A stretch of DNA of 18,582 nucleotides, taken from assembly GCA_018400215.1 (NCBI GenBank), contig JAGYNF010000008.1, positions 1-18,582 of the forward strand, in the 5' to 3' direction. This DNA is from Cyanobium sp. M55B138. GTDB taxonomy: Bacteria > Cyanobacteriota > Cyanobacteriia > PCC-6307 > Cyanobiaceae. Both the position numbers and the translations under genes were made by a program. How positions within the stretch are numbered: the stretch's first letter is position 1; every line of letters begins with the position of its first letter. The notes below the pieces were generated by a model. It saw only the letters and a program-made list of their open reading frames with translations, made no database searches and was not told where the DNA came from. Of this stretch, positions 1-8,085 are shown piece by piece.

Positions 1-38
1 AGGCGTCCTGTTCGATGCGGCCCACCAGGCGCAGCCGC

Positions 39-1328
39 TCAGGGCCGACCGGGATAGGGACGCAAAGCGGTGCCCCGGTAGTAGTGCTGAAGAATTCGGT
101 CATAGCTGTCGCCCCGCTGCGCCATGGCCAGGGCGCCCCACTGACTCATGCCCACACCATGGCCATAGCCGCGGCCAATGGCCAGCAGGGAGGGCAGGGG
201 CAGCTGCAGCGGGGGGCTAGCCGCCGCTGGATCACGGCTCTCGCTGGGAGCCAGCAGCCCCGGCACGGGCGGCGGCGGCGGCGGCCCCATGGCCAGCTCG
301 GGCGCCACCACCTCAAAGCGCACCTGGGTGCTGCGCAGCCGCAACCGAGAGCGCAACTCGGGACCGGTGAGCACCGTGGTGCCCCTGGGCCCGAGCACCC
401 GGACCTGCCGCACCCGGCCGGTGGCGGTGGTGCTGAGCACATCGATCCGGGTCACCCCGCCAATGTCGGCAAACGCCTGGCGCAACTGCTGGGGCTCCAA
501 GCGCTGCTCCCAGCTGTGCACCGGACTGGATTGGTCGAAGTCGGGCACGCTCACCAGGTAGGGCAGCTGCTGGCGCCAGAGGTCACCGCTGTTCTCGGTG
601 AGGCCGCCACTGCTGCTGTGGAACACGGTGTTGGCCAGACCTGTGCCGTACATCAGCACCTGGCCGCGGGTGCTGGCCACCGCTTCCCGGGTGGAGGGGG
701 TCTCGGCCTCCAGACCCTTGTAGACCTGGCTGGTGACGGTGGCACTGAGGTCAAAGATCGCACTGGGCTTGCGCTGGCGCAGGGCATAGGTGCGGGCCGC
801 CACCGCCTGGGCCCGCAGGGCCGCCTGGGGCCAGCTGGCCGGCATCTCACTGCCGACCACACTCGGCAGATAGCTCTCCAGGGGCACGTGGTTGATGGCC
901 TGCAGCTGGCCGCCACTGGCCTGCAGCTGCAGCCGGCCCCGGTAGCGCCGCTGGCCCAGCTGAAAGACGCCCTGATCGCCAACAGCCGCCGATCCCGGCC
1001 GGGGAGCCAACCAGTAGCTCGCAGCCACGGGCAGAAGCTGCGGTGGCAGCTCGGCCGACCCCTCCCCCCCCAGCTGAACCCGCAGGCGGCCGTTCTCCAG
1101 CACGAGGCTCAGCGTCGTGCCGGGGGCCAGCTCCAGCCCACCGGGCTGGAGCTGCAGGGGCTGCTGCAGGGCCTGCAGCTGGAGGCTGAATCCCTCGGCC
1201 AGCAGCACCCGCACCTCCGGCTCATGGCTCCGGGCCTGGATGGCCCGATCCCCAGCCACCACCAGGGCCGGCAGGGCCAGGGCGGTGAGCGGCAGCAGGG
1301 ACGACCAGGAGCGCAGGCGAAGGAACAC
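39..1328 (-). CDS. SpoIID/LytB domain protein, secreted
   Basis: A 429-residue protein of the SpoIID/LytB amidase-enhancer family. The family acts in peptidoglycan remodelling: SpoIID is a lytic transglycosylase in sporulating bacteria, while the cyanobacterial role is not settled. Residues 5-25 form a hydrophobic signal segment, so it is probably exported to the periplasm. The SpoIID core is visible as [16 protein letters not shown] at about 148-163, followed by [14 protein letters not shown], then FHSSSGG near 236 and the family hallmark [15 protein letters not shown] at 385-399. A proline-rich stretch (six prolines at 349-354) and low-complexity sequence are inserted just before that hallmark. 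The start is GTG at 1328; an in-frame stop 27 bases upstream leaves no longer alternative, and no Shine-Dalgarno sequence is evident. It is divergent from ribonuclease Z. The family call is firm; the substrate is inferred. Confidence 0.88.
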   Translation of the reverse strand: MFLRLRSWSSLLPLTALALPALVVAGDRAIQARSHEPEVRVLLAEGFSLQLQALQQPLQLQPGGLELAPGTTLSLVLENGRLRVQLGGEGSAELPPQLLPVAASYWLAPRPGSAAVGDQGVFQLGQRRYRGRLQLQASGGQLQAINHVPLESYLPSVVGSEMPASWPQAALRAQAVAARTYALRQRKPSAIFDLSATVTSQVYKGLEAETPSTREAVASTRGQVLMYGTGLANTVFHSSSGGLTENSGDLWRQQLPYLVSVPDFDQSSPVHSWEQRLEPQQLRQAFADIGGVTRIDVLSTTATGRVRQVRVLGPRGTTVLTGPELRSRLRLRSTQVRFEVVAPELAMGPPPPPPVPGLLAPSESRDPAAASPPLQLPLPSLLAIGRGYGHGVGMSQWGALAMAQRGDSYDRILQHYYRGTALRPYPGRP

Positions 1329-1396
1329 GGTCGCGGCTGGGGGAAGGGCGCTTCATTGTGGCCGCCATGGCAGCATGCGCCAGAGGCTGCCTTCCC

Positions 1397-2371
1397 TTGC
1401 AGGTCACGTTTCTCGGCACCAGCTCGGGGGTGCCCACCCGCGGCCGCAATGTGTCGGCCGTTGCCCTGCGCCTGCCGCAGCGGGCCGAACTCTGGCTGTT
1501 CGACTGCGGCGAGGGCACCCAGCACCAGTTCCTGCGCAGCGACCTGCGGGTGAGCCAACTGCGGCGTGTGTTCGTGACCCACATGCACGGGGACCACATC
1601 TTCGGACTGCCGGGCCTGCTGGCCAGCCTGGGCCTGGCCGGCACCTGCAGCGGCATCGATCTCTACGGTCCAGACCGGCTGCGCGACTATCTCGAAGGGG
1701 TGCTGCACACCAGCTCCACCCGCATCGGTTATCCCCTGCGCCACCACCGGGTGAGTGCCCACGCCAGTCGGGGCTCAACCCTGCTGGAGGACGGCGACAT
1801 CGCGGTGCGCTGCGCTCCCCTCACCCACCGGGTGCCGGCCTACGCCTACCGGATCGATCAGAAACCGAGGCCGGGGCGGTTCGATGGGGCCCGGGCCCAG
1901 GCCCTCGGCATCCCGCCTGGGCCGATCTACGCCCAGCTGAAACGGGGCCACAGCGTGAGCCTCGACGATGGCCGGATCATCAACGGCGCCAGCCTGTGCG
2001 GCCCCGAGCGCCCCGGGGCGAGCGTGGTGTACTGCACCGACACCGTGTTCTGCGAGGCGGCCGTGGAGCTGGCCCAGGGCGCCGACCTGTTGATTCACGA
2101 GAGCACCTTCGCCCACGCCGAAGCGGAGCTGGCCTTCGCCCGGCAGCACTCCACCAGCACCATGGCCGCCCAGACGGCGCTGGCCGCGGGCGTGAAGCAA
2201 CTGGCACTCACCCACCTCAGCCCCCGCTACGTGCCGGGCAATGCGGTGGGCCCGGAGGAGCTGCTGGCCGAGGCCTGCGCCATCTTCCCCAACACCCTGC
2301 TGGCCAGGGATTTCCTCAGCATCGATGTCCTGCCCCCAGAACCACCCCCACCGCCGGGGACGGAGGCCTGA
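1397..2371 (+). CDS. rnz: Ribonuclease Z (tRNA 3' endonuclease)
   Basis: A metallo-beta-lactamase-fold endonuclease that removes 3' trailers from tRNA precursors in the cytoplasm. The N-terminus [12 protein letters not shown] and the zinc motif HMHGDH (residues 62-67) are diagnostic. Later metal ligands fit [12 protein letters not shown] and LTHLSPRY. At 324 residues it has the usual short-form length. The frame is open from GTG 1358 and contains ATG 1367, but TTG 1397 gives the family N-terminus [11 protein letters not shown] and has AGAGG about ten bases upstream, so I chose it; the upstream starts remain possible. RNase Z suits a genome whose tRNA-Val in this window has no encoded CCA. psbV starts about 110 bases downstream with no terminator between them. 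Confidence 0.93.
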   Translation: MQVTFLGTSSGVPTRGRNVSAVALRLPQRAELWLFDCGEGTQHQFLRSDLRVSQLRRVFVTHMHGDHIFGLPGLLASLGLAGTCSGIDLYGPDRLRDYLEGVLHTSSTRIGYPLRHHRVSAHASRGSTLLEDGDIAVRCAPLTHRVPAYAYRIDQKPRPGRFDGARAQALGIPPGPIYAQLKRGHSVSLDDGRIINGASLCGPERPGASVVYCTDTVFCEAAVELAQGADLLIHESTFAHAEAELAFARQHSTSTMAAQTALAAGVKQLALTHLSPRYVPGNAVGPEELLAEACAIFPNTLLARDFLSIDVLPPEPPPPPGTEA

Positions 2372-2417
2372 GCCTGCAACAGTTCGCCCGAAACCAGCCC
2401 GGAGGCCCCTGCCCCCG

Positions 2418-2427
2418 TGATACAAGG
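2418..2427 (+). promoter_or_regulatory. Possible extended -10 element for psbV
   Basis: The string TGATACAAG just after rnz resembles an extended -10 box (TG-N-TAtaaT, four of six core matches). No good -35 hexamer lies 17 bases upstream. If it is used, transcription would begin near 2433, which favours translation of psbV from the ATG at 2470 or 2485 rather than 2434. AAGG within the same string could instead be a Shine-Dalgarno site for ATG 2434. Weak evidence. Confidence 0.25.
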
Positions 2428-2484
2428 TTTCCGATGCGGTTTTCGCCGCCACACCCCCGGCTTCTCCCCATGGCCTCAACCCCT

Positions 2485-3012
2485 ATGGCCTCCGCCCCTG
2501 CCACCCTTCGCAGAGCGCTGCGGGCTGCCGCCCGCCCCCTGCTGGCCCTGCCCCTGGCTCTGCTGCTCTGCTTCAGCTTTGGAAGCGAGGCCATGGCTGC
2601 CCAGTGGACCAGCGACCAACTCACCGTGCCGGCCAGCGCCGACGGCACCAGCGTGACCTTCGCCGATCAGGAGATCAAGGCGGGGCGCAAGCTGTTCAAC
2701 AACAGCTGCGGTGAGTGCCATGCCGGCGGAATCACCAAGACCAACCAGAACGTGGGGCTCGATCCCGAGACCCTCGCCCTGGCCACCCCGCCCCGCGACA
2801 ACGTCGAGGCACTGGTGGACTACATGAAGGATCCCACCAGCTACGACGGCGAGTACTCCATCGCCGACCTGCACCCGAGCATGCGCAGCAGCGACATCTT
2901 CGTGAAGATGCGCGACCTGGACGATGAGGACCTGCGCCTGATGGCCGGCTACATCCTCACCGCCCCCAAGGTGCAGGGCGTGCAGTGGGGCGGTGGCAAG
3001 ATCTACTTCTGA
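2485..3012 (+). CDS. psbV: Cytochrome c-550, photosystem II extrinsic protein PsbV
   Basis: A monoheme c-type cytochrome bound on the lumenal face of photosystem II, where it stabilises the oxygen-evolving cluster. The precursor has a basic, strongly hydrophobic signal peptide ending AMA|A at residue 38. The heme site is CGECH (C75, C78, H79) and the second axial ligand is H130 in IADLHPSM. In mature numbering these are C37, C40, H41 and H92, matching the known bis-histidine ligation of PsbV. The C-terminus GGGKIYF is typical. The frame has ATGs at 2434, 2470 and 2485. I chose 2485 because it gives a normal signal peptide and a length (175 aa) closest to the family, although ATG 2434 has AAGG six bases upstream. 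A strong terminator follows. Confidence 0.95.
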   Translation: MASAPATLRRALRAAARPLLALPLALLLCFSFGSEAMAAQWTSDQLTVPASADGTSVTFADQEIKAGRKLFNNSCGECHAGGITKTNQNVGLDPETLALATPPRDNVEALVDYMKDPTSYDGEYSIADLHPSMRSSDIFVKMRDLDDEDLRLMAGYILTAPKVQGVQWGGGKIYF

Positions 3013-3465
3013 TCAGCTGGGGGCCTGAACCCCGGCGAGGCGATGCCCATCCATGATCTGGCCGGTGCCTGAGGCACCGGCTTTTTCATGGGCTGCGGGC
3101 GGCTGGTGATTGGCCGGATTGGTGGACAGGGGCGACTTGCTGTACCACCACTCCTGCAGCTCCGCACTCAGCCGCACCGGGAACAGGGTGATCACGGTGC
3201 GGGTGGGGCGGGCCCCCGGCTGGAGCAGCTCCACCGCATAGGAGGGGCAGCGCCTGGCCGCCAGGTCGGCCACGAAGCGACGGCCGATCCGCCGCCAACT
3301 GGGCTCCTTGCTGCGCCAGGCCAGCCGGCAGCAGGGCCAGGGCAACTCCTCCCGGTCAAACAGGCGGCAGCAGGGTCCGAGCACCCGGAAGCTGTATTGG
3401 CCGCCGGGGCTGGTGTGCTCAGTGCCAGCCTTCAGCAGCACCTCTCCGGAGCAGGGGGGTGGCAC
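3013..3465 (-). CDS. Hypothetical protein with duplicated PCCRL motif
   Basis: A 150-residue predicted soluble protein with no family that I can name. It contains PCCRL twice (residues 31-35 and 44-48), separated by an acidic/aromatic linker, plus C73, so paired cysteines could bind metal or be redox active; this is inference. The segment from about residue 14 to 113 looks structured, ending WWYSKSPL. The last 35 or so residues are low complexity and are partly encoded by the antisense of the psbV terminator. The frame is open from GTG 3510, but that start lies inside the ferredoxin terminator, so I chose GTG 3465 just downstream. Its stop abuts the psbV stop. Convergent to psbV and codirectional with petF. 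A conserved picocyanobacterial protein seems likely, but needs a search. Confidence 0.65.
   Translation of the reverse strand: MPPPCSGEVLLKAGTEHTSPGGQYSFRVLGPCCRLFDREELPWPCCRLAWRSKEPSWRRIGRRFVADLAARRCPSYAVELLQPGARPTRTVITLFPVRLSAELQEWWYSKSPLSTNPANHQPPAAHEKAGASGTGQIMDGHRLAGVQAPS
3061..3086 (+). terminator. Intrinsic terminator of psbV
   Basis: A perfect 9-bp stem GCCGGTGCC/GGCACCGGC with a three-base loop (TGA) is followed by five T residues, about 50 bases after the psbV stop. The T tract exists only on the plus strand, so it terminates psbV and not the convergent minus-strand gene, whose 3' coding end overlaps it. Confidence 0.9.
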
Positions 3466-3499
3466 AGACAATGGCGGGGGGCAGGGATGAGCGTGGCAT

Positions 3500-3522
3500 A
3501 AAAAAACCACCCCGAGGGGTGG
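3500..3522 (-). terminator. Intrinsic terminator of petF
   Basis: Read on the minus strand, a 7-bp stem CCACCCC/GGGGTGG with a minimal loop is followed by seven T residues. It lies about 70 bases past the ferredoxin stop and directly before the next minus-strand gene, so ferredoxin is probably transcribed as a single-gene unit. Confidence 0.85.
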
Positions 3523-3592
3523 CTGATCAACGGGATGGAGGTCAGCGGGCCAGGATCAAGCAGCGTGGCTGATCCCGGCTTGCCCCCTGAGC

Positions 3593-3892
3593 TCAATAGA
3601 GCTCTTCTTCGGCATGGGTCTTGATGGTGCAGTCGCTGGTGGGGTAGGCCACGCAGGTGAGCACAAAGCCAGCCTCGATCTGGTCGTCGTCAAGGAAGCT
3701 CTGGTCGCTTTGGTCGACGGTGCCAGCCGTGAGCTTGCCAGCACAGGTGCTGCAGGCACCGGCGCGGCAGGAATAGGGGAGGTCGATACCCTGCTCTTCG
3801 GCGGCGTCGAGGATGTACTGGTCGTCAGGAACCTCGATGGTCTTGTTGAGGCCTTCGCTCTCGCTGATGAGGGTGACCTTGTAGGAAGCCAT
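3593..3892 (-). CDS. petF: Plant-type [2Fe-2S] ferredoxin
   Basis: A 99-residue soluble ferredoxin that takes electrons from photosystem I and passes them to FNR, ferredoxin:thioredoxin reductase and other enzymes. The four cluster cysteines are clear: C42, C47 and C50 in [10 protein letters not shown], and C80 in VLTCVAYP. The protein is strongly acidic, and ends EEELY as cyanobacterial PetF does. Length and N-terminus (MASYKVTLI) match the family, so ATG 3892 is secure although no Shine-Dalgarno is visible (bases before the start read CTCTTCC). It has its own 3' terminator and about 130 bases of upstream spacer, suggesting a monocistronic unit. ftrV, encoding a subunit of one of its electron acceptors, lies 11 kb away in the same window. 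Confidence 0.96.
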   Translation of the reverse strand: MASYKVTLISESEGLNKTIEVPDDQYILDAAEEQGIDLPYSCRAGACSTCAGKLTAGTVDQSDQSFLDDDQIEAGFVLTCVAYPTSDCTIKTHAEEELY

Positions 3893-3978
3893 GGAAGAGA
3901 TTGGAGCTCACAGGCACCCGGACAGCCGGGCCTGTAGGACCCGCCCTTCATACATCCGCCGCAGGCCCTTCCCGTGGA

Positions 3979-4006
3979 TTTATGCCGCCGGCTCTGGGAA
4001 GGCCAA
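3979..4006 (-). promoter_or_regulatory. petF: Candidate promoter of petF
   Basis: On the minus strand TTGGCC (4001-4006) and CATAAA (3979-3984) are separated by 16 bases, each matching four of six bases of the sigma-70 consensus. They lie about 90 bases before the ferredoxin start in the only non-coding spacer available for its promoter. The match is modest. Confidence 0.3.
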
Positions 4007-4024
4007 TCAAAGCGAAGGCACAGA

Positions 4025-4933
4025 TCAGCGTGCCTTATGCAACATCATCAGCCCCCACTGGCTCTGCTGGGCCGTCAGCACCGCCTGCCAGCCCAGTTCC
4101 GCCAGCACCTGCTGCAGCCGCGGCGCCTGGCTCACCAGCAGGCCGCTGAGCAGCCCCACGCCCCCGGGGGCCAGCACGGTGTCAAATGCCGGCGCCAGGG
4201 CCTCGATCACCGGCGCGAGGATGTTGCAGAGCAGCAGATCGGCAGGCTCGCCGGCCAGCAGCTCCGCCAGCACCTCCACCGATCCCTGGCGCACCCGCAG
4301 TCGCTCCTGCAGGCCACCCAGGGCGGCATTCTCAGCCGTGGCCCGCACGGCCAGGGCATCCCTGTCCACCGCCGCCACGGACGCCGCGCCCTGGAGCAGG
4401 GCCGCCAGGCCCAACACGCCACTGCCACAGCCGAGATCAGCCACCCGGATGGGGCCCAGGCTGCCGGGCCCCGCCAACTGCTCCAGGGCCTCCAGGCAGA
4501 GGCGGGTGGTGGGGTGGCTGCCGGTGCCGAAGGCGCTGCCCGGATCGATGCGCATCACCAGCCGATGGCCGTGCTCCGGCGGCACCGGCAGCCATGCCGG
4601 CAGGATCAGCAGCCGTTCCCCCACCGGATCGGCCTGCCAGTGCTGCTTCCAGCTGAGGTTCCAGTCCTCGTCGTCCTGCAGAACCCAGGCAAGCGAGGGC
4701 GGCGGCAGGCCGAAGGTGGCCGCCAGGGGCACCAGGGCCCACTGCAGCTGCTCCCGTTCAGCCTGGGGCCAATCCGAGGCCGGCAGCCAGGCCACCAGCT
4801 GGCGCCGCTCCGGGGCGTTGGGGGTGTGGTGCAGGGCCACCCTGGAGATGCCCAGCATCTCCAGCTTCCACACCAGCGACTCCTCCAGTTCTGGCGGAGC
4901 AAGCAGCTCGAGGCGCCACCAGGCCAGGCTCAT
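4025..4933 (-). CDS. prmA: Ribosomal protein L11 methyltransferase
   Basis: A SAM-dependent methyltransferase that trimethylates lysines and the N-terminus of ribosomal protein L11. At 302 residues it has normal length. The N-terminal substrate-recognition domain is followed by the PrmA signature DPGSAFGTGSHPTT (130-143), SAM motif I DLGCGSG (166-172), an acidic ligand at VDRD (about 190) and the motif IV equivalent CNILA (236-240). ATG 4933 fits the family start. It lies 37 bases downstream of serA on the same strand, so the two are probably cotranscribed. A 6-bp hairpin occupies the spacer immediately before its start codon. No terminator is visible after the stop. Confidence 0.94.
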   Translation of the reverse strand: MSLAWWRLELLAPPELEESLVWKLEMLGISRVALHHTPNAPERRQLVAWLPASDWPQAEREQLQWALVPLAATFGLPPPSLAWVLQDDEDWNLSWKQHWQADPVGERLLILPAWLPVPPEHGHRLVMRIDPGSAFGTGSHPTTRLCLEALEQLAGPGSLGPIRVADLGCGSGVLGLAALLQGAASVAAVDRDALAVRATAENAALGGLQERLRVRQGSVEVLAELLAGEPADLLLCNILAPVIEALAPAFDTVLAPGGVGLLSGLLVSQAPRLQQVLAELGWQAVLTAQQSQWGLMMLHKAR

Positions 4934-4937
4934 GGCC

Positions 4938-4952
4938 GCCCCGCAACGGGGC
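4938..4952 (-). promoter_or_regulatory. Hairpin in the serA-prmA spacer
   Basis: A perfect 6-bp inverted repeat GCCCCG/CGGGGC with a three-base loop sits four bases upstream of the prmA ATG and 18 bases after the serA stop. There is no T tract, so it is not a standard terminator. It could mask the ribosome-binding region of prmA or slow 3' decay; no function is demonstrated. Confidence 0.4.
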
Positions 4953-4970
4953 CTGAAGGCAACAGGGGAG

Positions 4971-6557
4971 TCAGAGCGTCACCGGATGGGCTTCCTGGAT
5001 GCCGTCGATCTGATGCACCGTCGCCAGCAAGCTGGCGGGGATCGGATCGTCGAGGCTGAGCACCATCACGGCATCACCCCGCACGATGCGGCGCCCCACC
5101 TGCATCGAGGCGATGTTCACATTGTGCTCGCCCAGCACCGAGCCGATCTGGCCGATGATCCCCGGCATGTCGCGGTGGCGGGTGAACAGCATGTGACGGC
5201 TGGGCGCCACACTCACGGGGAACTCATCGATGGAGGTGACCCGGAGCTCGCCGTCGGCGAACACCGAGCCGGTCACGGTGTGGTTGCCCTTGCTGCTGCG
5301 GGAACTCAGCTGCAGTGAGCCGCCGGCGTAGTCGCGGGCTGCGGCATCCTTCACCTCCAGCACGTGGATGCCCCGCTCCTTGGCCTCCAGGCTGGCGTTC
5401 ACGTAGTTGATCGAATCGCCCAGGGCGGTGGAGAGCACCCCCTTGAGGGCCGCCACCACCAGGGGCTGGGCGGGATGGCTGGCAAATTCGCCCTGCAGGC
5501 GCACCTCCAGCTCACTGATCTGGCCAGCGGCCAGCTGGCTGATCAGCTGGCCGAGCGTTTCGGCCAGCTGCAGATGGGGCTTGAGCTGCTCCATTACCTC
5601 GGCATTGAGGCCGGGAATATTCACGGCACTGCGGGCCGGCAGGCCCAGCAGCACATCGCGGATCTGCTCGGCCACGTCGATGGCCACGTTCTCCTGGGCC
5701 TCGGTGGTGCTGGCCCCCAGGTGGGGGGTGAGCACCAGCCGCTCCTTGACGCTGCGCAGGGGGGAATCGGCCGCCAGGGGCTCCTTGGCATACACATCGA
5801 GGGCGGCGCCGGCGATCACGCCAGCCTCCACCGCCGCCGCCAGGGCCGCCTCATCCACGATGCCGCCGCGGGCGCAGTTGACCAACCGGGCCGTGGGCTT
5901 CATCGTGCGCAGCAGCTCCGCGTTCACCAGGTTCTCGGTGTCGGGGGTGCGGGGCAGGTGCAGGGTGACGTAGTCGGCCTCGGCAAACAACTCCGAAAGC
6001 GGCAGCAGCTTCACCTGCATCTGCTGGGCCCGCTCATCCGAGACAAACGGGTCGTAGGCCAGCAGCTCCATGCCCATGGCCTGCGCCACGCGGGCCACGT
6101 GGGAGCCGATCTTGCCCAGCCCCACCACGCCGAGCTTCTTCTTGTAGAGCTCGTTGCCCACGTAGGTCTTGCGGTCCCAGCCGCCGGCCATGGTGCTGGC
6201 GTGGGCGTGGGGCACGTGGCGCGAGAGCGAGAGCATCAGCGCCAGGGCCTGCTCGGCGGCGGCGATCGTGTTGCCCTCGGGGGAATTCACCACCAGCACG
6301 CCGCGCTTGGTGGCGGCGGGCACATCCACGTTGTCCACCCCCACGCCGGCGCGGCCGATGATGCGCAGCTTGGTGGCGGCCTCGATGATCTCAGCGGTCA
6401 CCGTGGTGCCGGAGCGGATCATCAGGCCCTCGTAGTCGCCGATGATGGCCTTGAGCTCCTCGGGCGGCAAACCAGGACGCACATCGACGCTGGCCACCTG
6501 GGAGAGGATGTCGATCCCCGCCTGGTCAATGGGATCGGAAACAAGAACCTTGGTCAT
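4971..6557 (-). CDS. serA: D-3-phosphoglycerate dehydrogenase
   Basis: Catalyses NAD-dependent oxidation of 3-phosphoglycerate to 3-phosphohydroxypyruvate, the first step of phosphorylated serine biosynthesis. At 528 residues it is the long, two-regulatory-domain type. The Rossmann motif is GLGKIG (146-151) with D168 as the likely NAD ribose ligand. The catalytic residues are R230 (CARGG), E259 and H279 (TPHLGAST). The intervening domain (about 310-450) precedes a C-terminal ACT domain (about 455-528) beginning HMLFTRHRDMPGIIGQIG, which in the family can bind serine for feedback control. ATG 6557 matches the family start MTKVLVSDPI. First gene of a probable serA-prmA unit, divergent from the membrane protein at 6644. 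Confidence 0.97.
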   Translation of the reverse strand: MTKVLVSDPIDQAGIDILSQVASVDVRPGLPPEELKAIIGDYEGLMIRSGTTVTAEIIEAATKLRIIGRAGVGVDNVDVPAATKRGVLVVNSPEGNTIAAAEQALALMLSLSRHVPHAHASTMAGGWDRKTYVGNELYKKKLGVVGLGKIGSHVARVAQAMGMELLAYDPFVSDERAQQMQVKLLPLSELFAEADYVTLHLPRTPDTENLVNAELLRTMKPTARLVNCARGGIVDEAALAAAVEAGVIAGAALDVYAKEPLAADSPLRSVKERLVLTPHLGASTTEAQENVAIDVAEQIRDVLLGLPARSAVNIPGLNAEVMEQLKPHLQLAETLGQLISQLAAGQISELEVRLQGEFASHPAQPLVVAALKGVLSTALGDSINYVNASLEAKERGIHVLEVKDAAARDYAGGSLQLSSRSSKGNHTVTGSVFADGELRVTSIDEFPVSVAPSRHMLFTRHRDMPGIIGQIGSVLGEHNVNIASMQVGRRIVRGDAVMVLSLDDPIPASLLATVHQIDGIQEAHPVTL

Positions 6558-6643
6558 GCCCGGCGGGGGTGGGGGATCGGCCGGAGGTGCAGTGTAGAGA
6601 GCGGCGAGAATCGCCCCAATCCAAGTTCTCGGGGACCAACAAC

Positions 6644-7147
6644 GTGGCGACGACCGTGGTGGTGGTGTTGAACGATCGCAAGCGCCTGCAGCAACTGCAG
6701 CAAAAGCTGGCGGCCAGCACCCCTCCCCTGGCCACCCTGGTCTGCATCGGGGCAGGGGAGACCCCCCTGGCCACGGTGGAGCGGCTCAACCCAGCCCTGG
6801 CGCGCCAACGGCGTCAACGGGCCATGGCCACCTGGCTGATTCCCTTTGGTTTTCTGGCCGGCCTCACCTTCACCTACATCACCGATCTGGATACCTTCGC
6901 CTTTGCCGGCGCCTGGAGTCAGCACCTGATCGGCGGTTTGCTGGGGCTGGGATCGGGCTGGATGGGCAGCTTCGCCGCCGCGGCCAGCGTGCGTTCCGAG
7001 GAAGACGACCGGATCCGGGGGCTGCGCAACCGACTCGAGGAGGGCAGCTGGCTGCTGCTGGCGGAAACCGCCAGCGGCGTGGAGATGCCCTGGAGCGCCC
7101 TGCAGCAGGCCAAGCCCCAGGCCGTGGTGCGACTGGGAGAGGGCTGA
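6644..7147 (+). CDS. Small two-helix membrane protein, unknown function
   Basis: A 167-residue protein resembling conserved hypothetical proteins of picocyanobacteria; I cannot assign a function. The first 55 residues are soluble (VVVVLNDRKRLQQLQQ, then a basic RQRRQR segment). Two hydrophobic glycine-rich helices follow at about 61-80 and 93-116, joined by a short acidic loop (TDLDTF), and the C-terminal 50 residues are charged and soluble. The frame is open from 6569, but GTG 6644 has GGGGA eight bases upstream, leaves room for divergent promoters with serA and gives the likely N-terminus MATTVVVVL. Its stop codon overlaps the ATG of the next gene by one base (TGATG), so the two are almost certainly translationally coupled. 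Confidence 0.78.
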   Translation: MATTVVVVLNDRKRLQQLQQKLAASTPPLATLVCIGAGETPLATVERLNPALARQRRQRAMATWLIPFGFLAGLTFTYITDLDTFAFAGAWSQHLIGGLLGLGSGWMGSFAAAASVRSEEDDRIRGLRNRLEEGSWLLLAETASGVEMPWSALQQAKPQAVVRLGEG

Positions 7148-7932
7148 TGCTGCCGCGCCGAGAACTGCTGGAGGGATGCCGCCACCCCGAGGCCCTGGCC
7201 GCCCTGCTCGACAGGGCCGAGCAGGCGCTGCGCACCTGGGAGCCCTGCTGGAGCGATTTTGTGGATGGGGCCGTGCGGGAAGAGGCCGAGGCACGGCTGG
7301 GCGGCCTGGCGGAGCTGGTGCTGCGCGGTGAGGGGGGCTATGGCGGTGCGGAGCGGCAACGGCTGCTGCTGCAGCGCCGGGAGGCGGCAGGCGAGCCCCA
7401 CCAGCTGCCGGCACCGCTGCTGGGGCTGGAGATCAGCGGCAACTTCCTGTTCGATCCAGCGGAACCCGCAGACCTGCGCACGGCCCTGTTGGCCCTGGGC
7501 GTTCCGGCAGCAGGCATCGGCGATCTGTGGCTACGGGGCGATCGGGGTGGTCAGGGGGTGGTGGGCAGCGAGATTGCCGGGGATCTGGATGGACGCGAGG
7601 CCCAGGTGCGCACCGTGCCTGTGACGCTGGAGGTGCGTTCGCTGGAGGAACTGCAGACCCCGCTGCGGCGCCAGCCGCGCCGCCTGCAAAGCGTGGAGGC
7701 CTCCACACGCCTGGATGCCGTGGCCTCGGCCGGCTTCGGCGTGGCCCGCAACCGCATGGCCGCCTTGATTCGCTCCGGCCAGGTGCGGGTGAACTGGGAG
7801 CCGGTCAGTAGCCCCAGCCGCGAACTGCATGCCGGGGATCGGGTGCAACTCAGCGGCAAGGGCGACCTCGGAATCGAATCCATCACCACCACCAAACGGG
7901 ATCGATTCCGGATCGTGCTGCTGCGGCGGTAG
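7147..7932 (+). CDS. Photosystem II S4 domain protein (YlmH-like)
   Basis: A 261-residue RNA-binding protein matching the cyanobacterial/plastid 'photosystem II S4 domain protein' family, related to YlmH. Residues 1-90 form an N-terminal helical region, followed by LLGLEISGN and a YlmH-like central domain (about 90-180). The S4 domain begins near SVEASTRLDAVAS (182-194) and runs to about 245 with the typical IRSGQVRVNWEPV segment. The family name reflects its distribution among photosynthetic organisms; YlmH homologues bind ribosomal RNA or tRNA on stalled ribosomes, so direct involvement in photosystem II is not shown. Translation probably depends on the preceding membrane protein because their stop and start overlap. 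Confidence 0.88.
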   Translation: MLPRRELLEGCRHPEALAALLDRAEQALRTWEPCWSDFVDGAVREEAEARLGGLAELVLRGEGGYGGAERQRLLLQRREAAGEPHQLPAPLLGLEISGNFLFDPAEPADLRTALLALGVPAAGIGDLWLRGDRGGQGVVGSEIAGDLDGREAQVRTVPVTLEVRSLEELQTPLRRQPRRLQSVEASTRLDAVASAGFGVARNRMAALIRSGQVRVNWEPVSSPSRELHAGDRVQLSGKGDLGIESITTTKRDRFRIVLLRR

Positions 7933-8085
7933 GCGGAGTTGGCGGCGCCTGGTCGACTGCTATGTTTCGGGTGTAGGGGGGTTGGGGCCGTTCTTGCGGA
8001 CTCAAAACACGCCCTTCTGCTGGCTTAACCACCAGCCATACAGCCCCAAGCCTGATCAAATCCAACCAGGATATGATCACTTTTA

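Noticed and set aside
15-1553. Long plus-strand frame opposite the SpoIID gene
   Set aside because: Low-complexity glycine/histidine/glutamine/arginine composition typical of the antisense of GC-rich coding DNA; the minus strand carries recognisable domains.
1117-2484. Open plus-strand frame extending psbV upstream to 1117
   Set aside because: It is out of frame with ribonuclease Z and antisense to the SpoIID gene, has no family features, and psbV has internal starts that give a proper signal peptide.
5364-6671. Long plus-strand frame opposite serA
   Set aside because: Antisense shadow; serA is unmistakable on the other strand.
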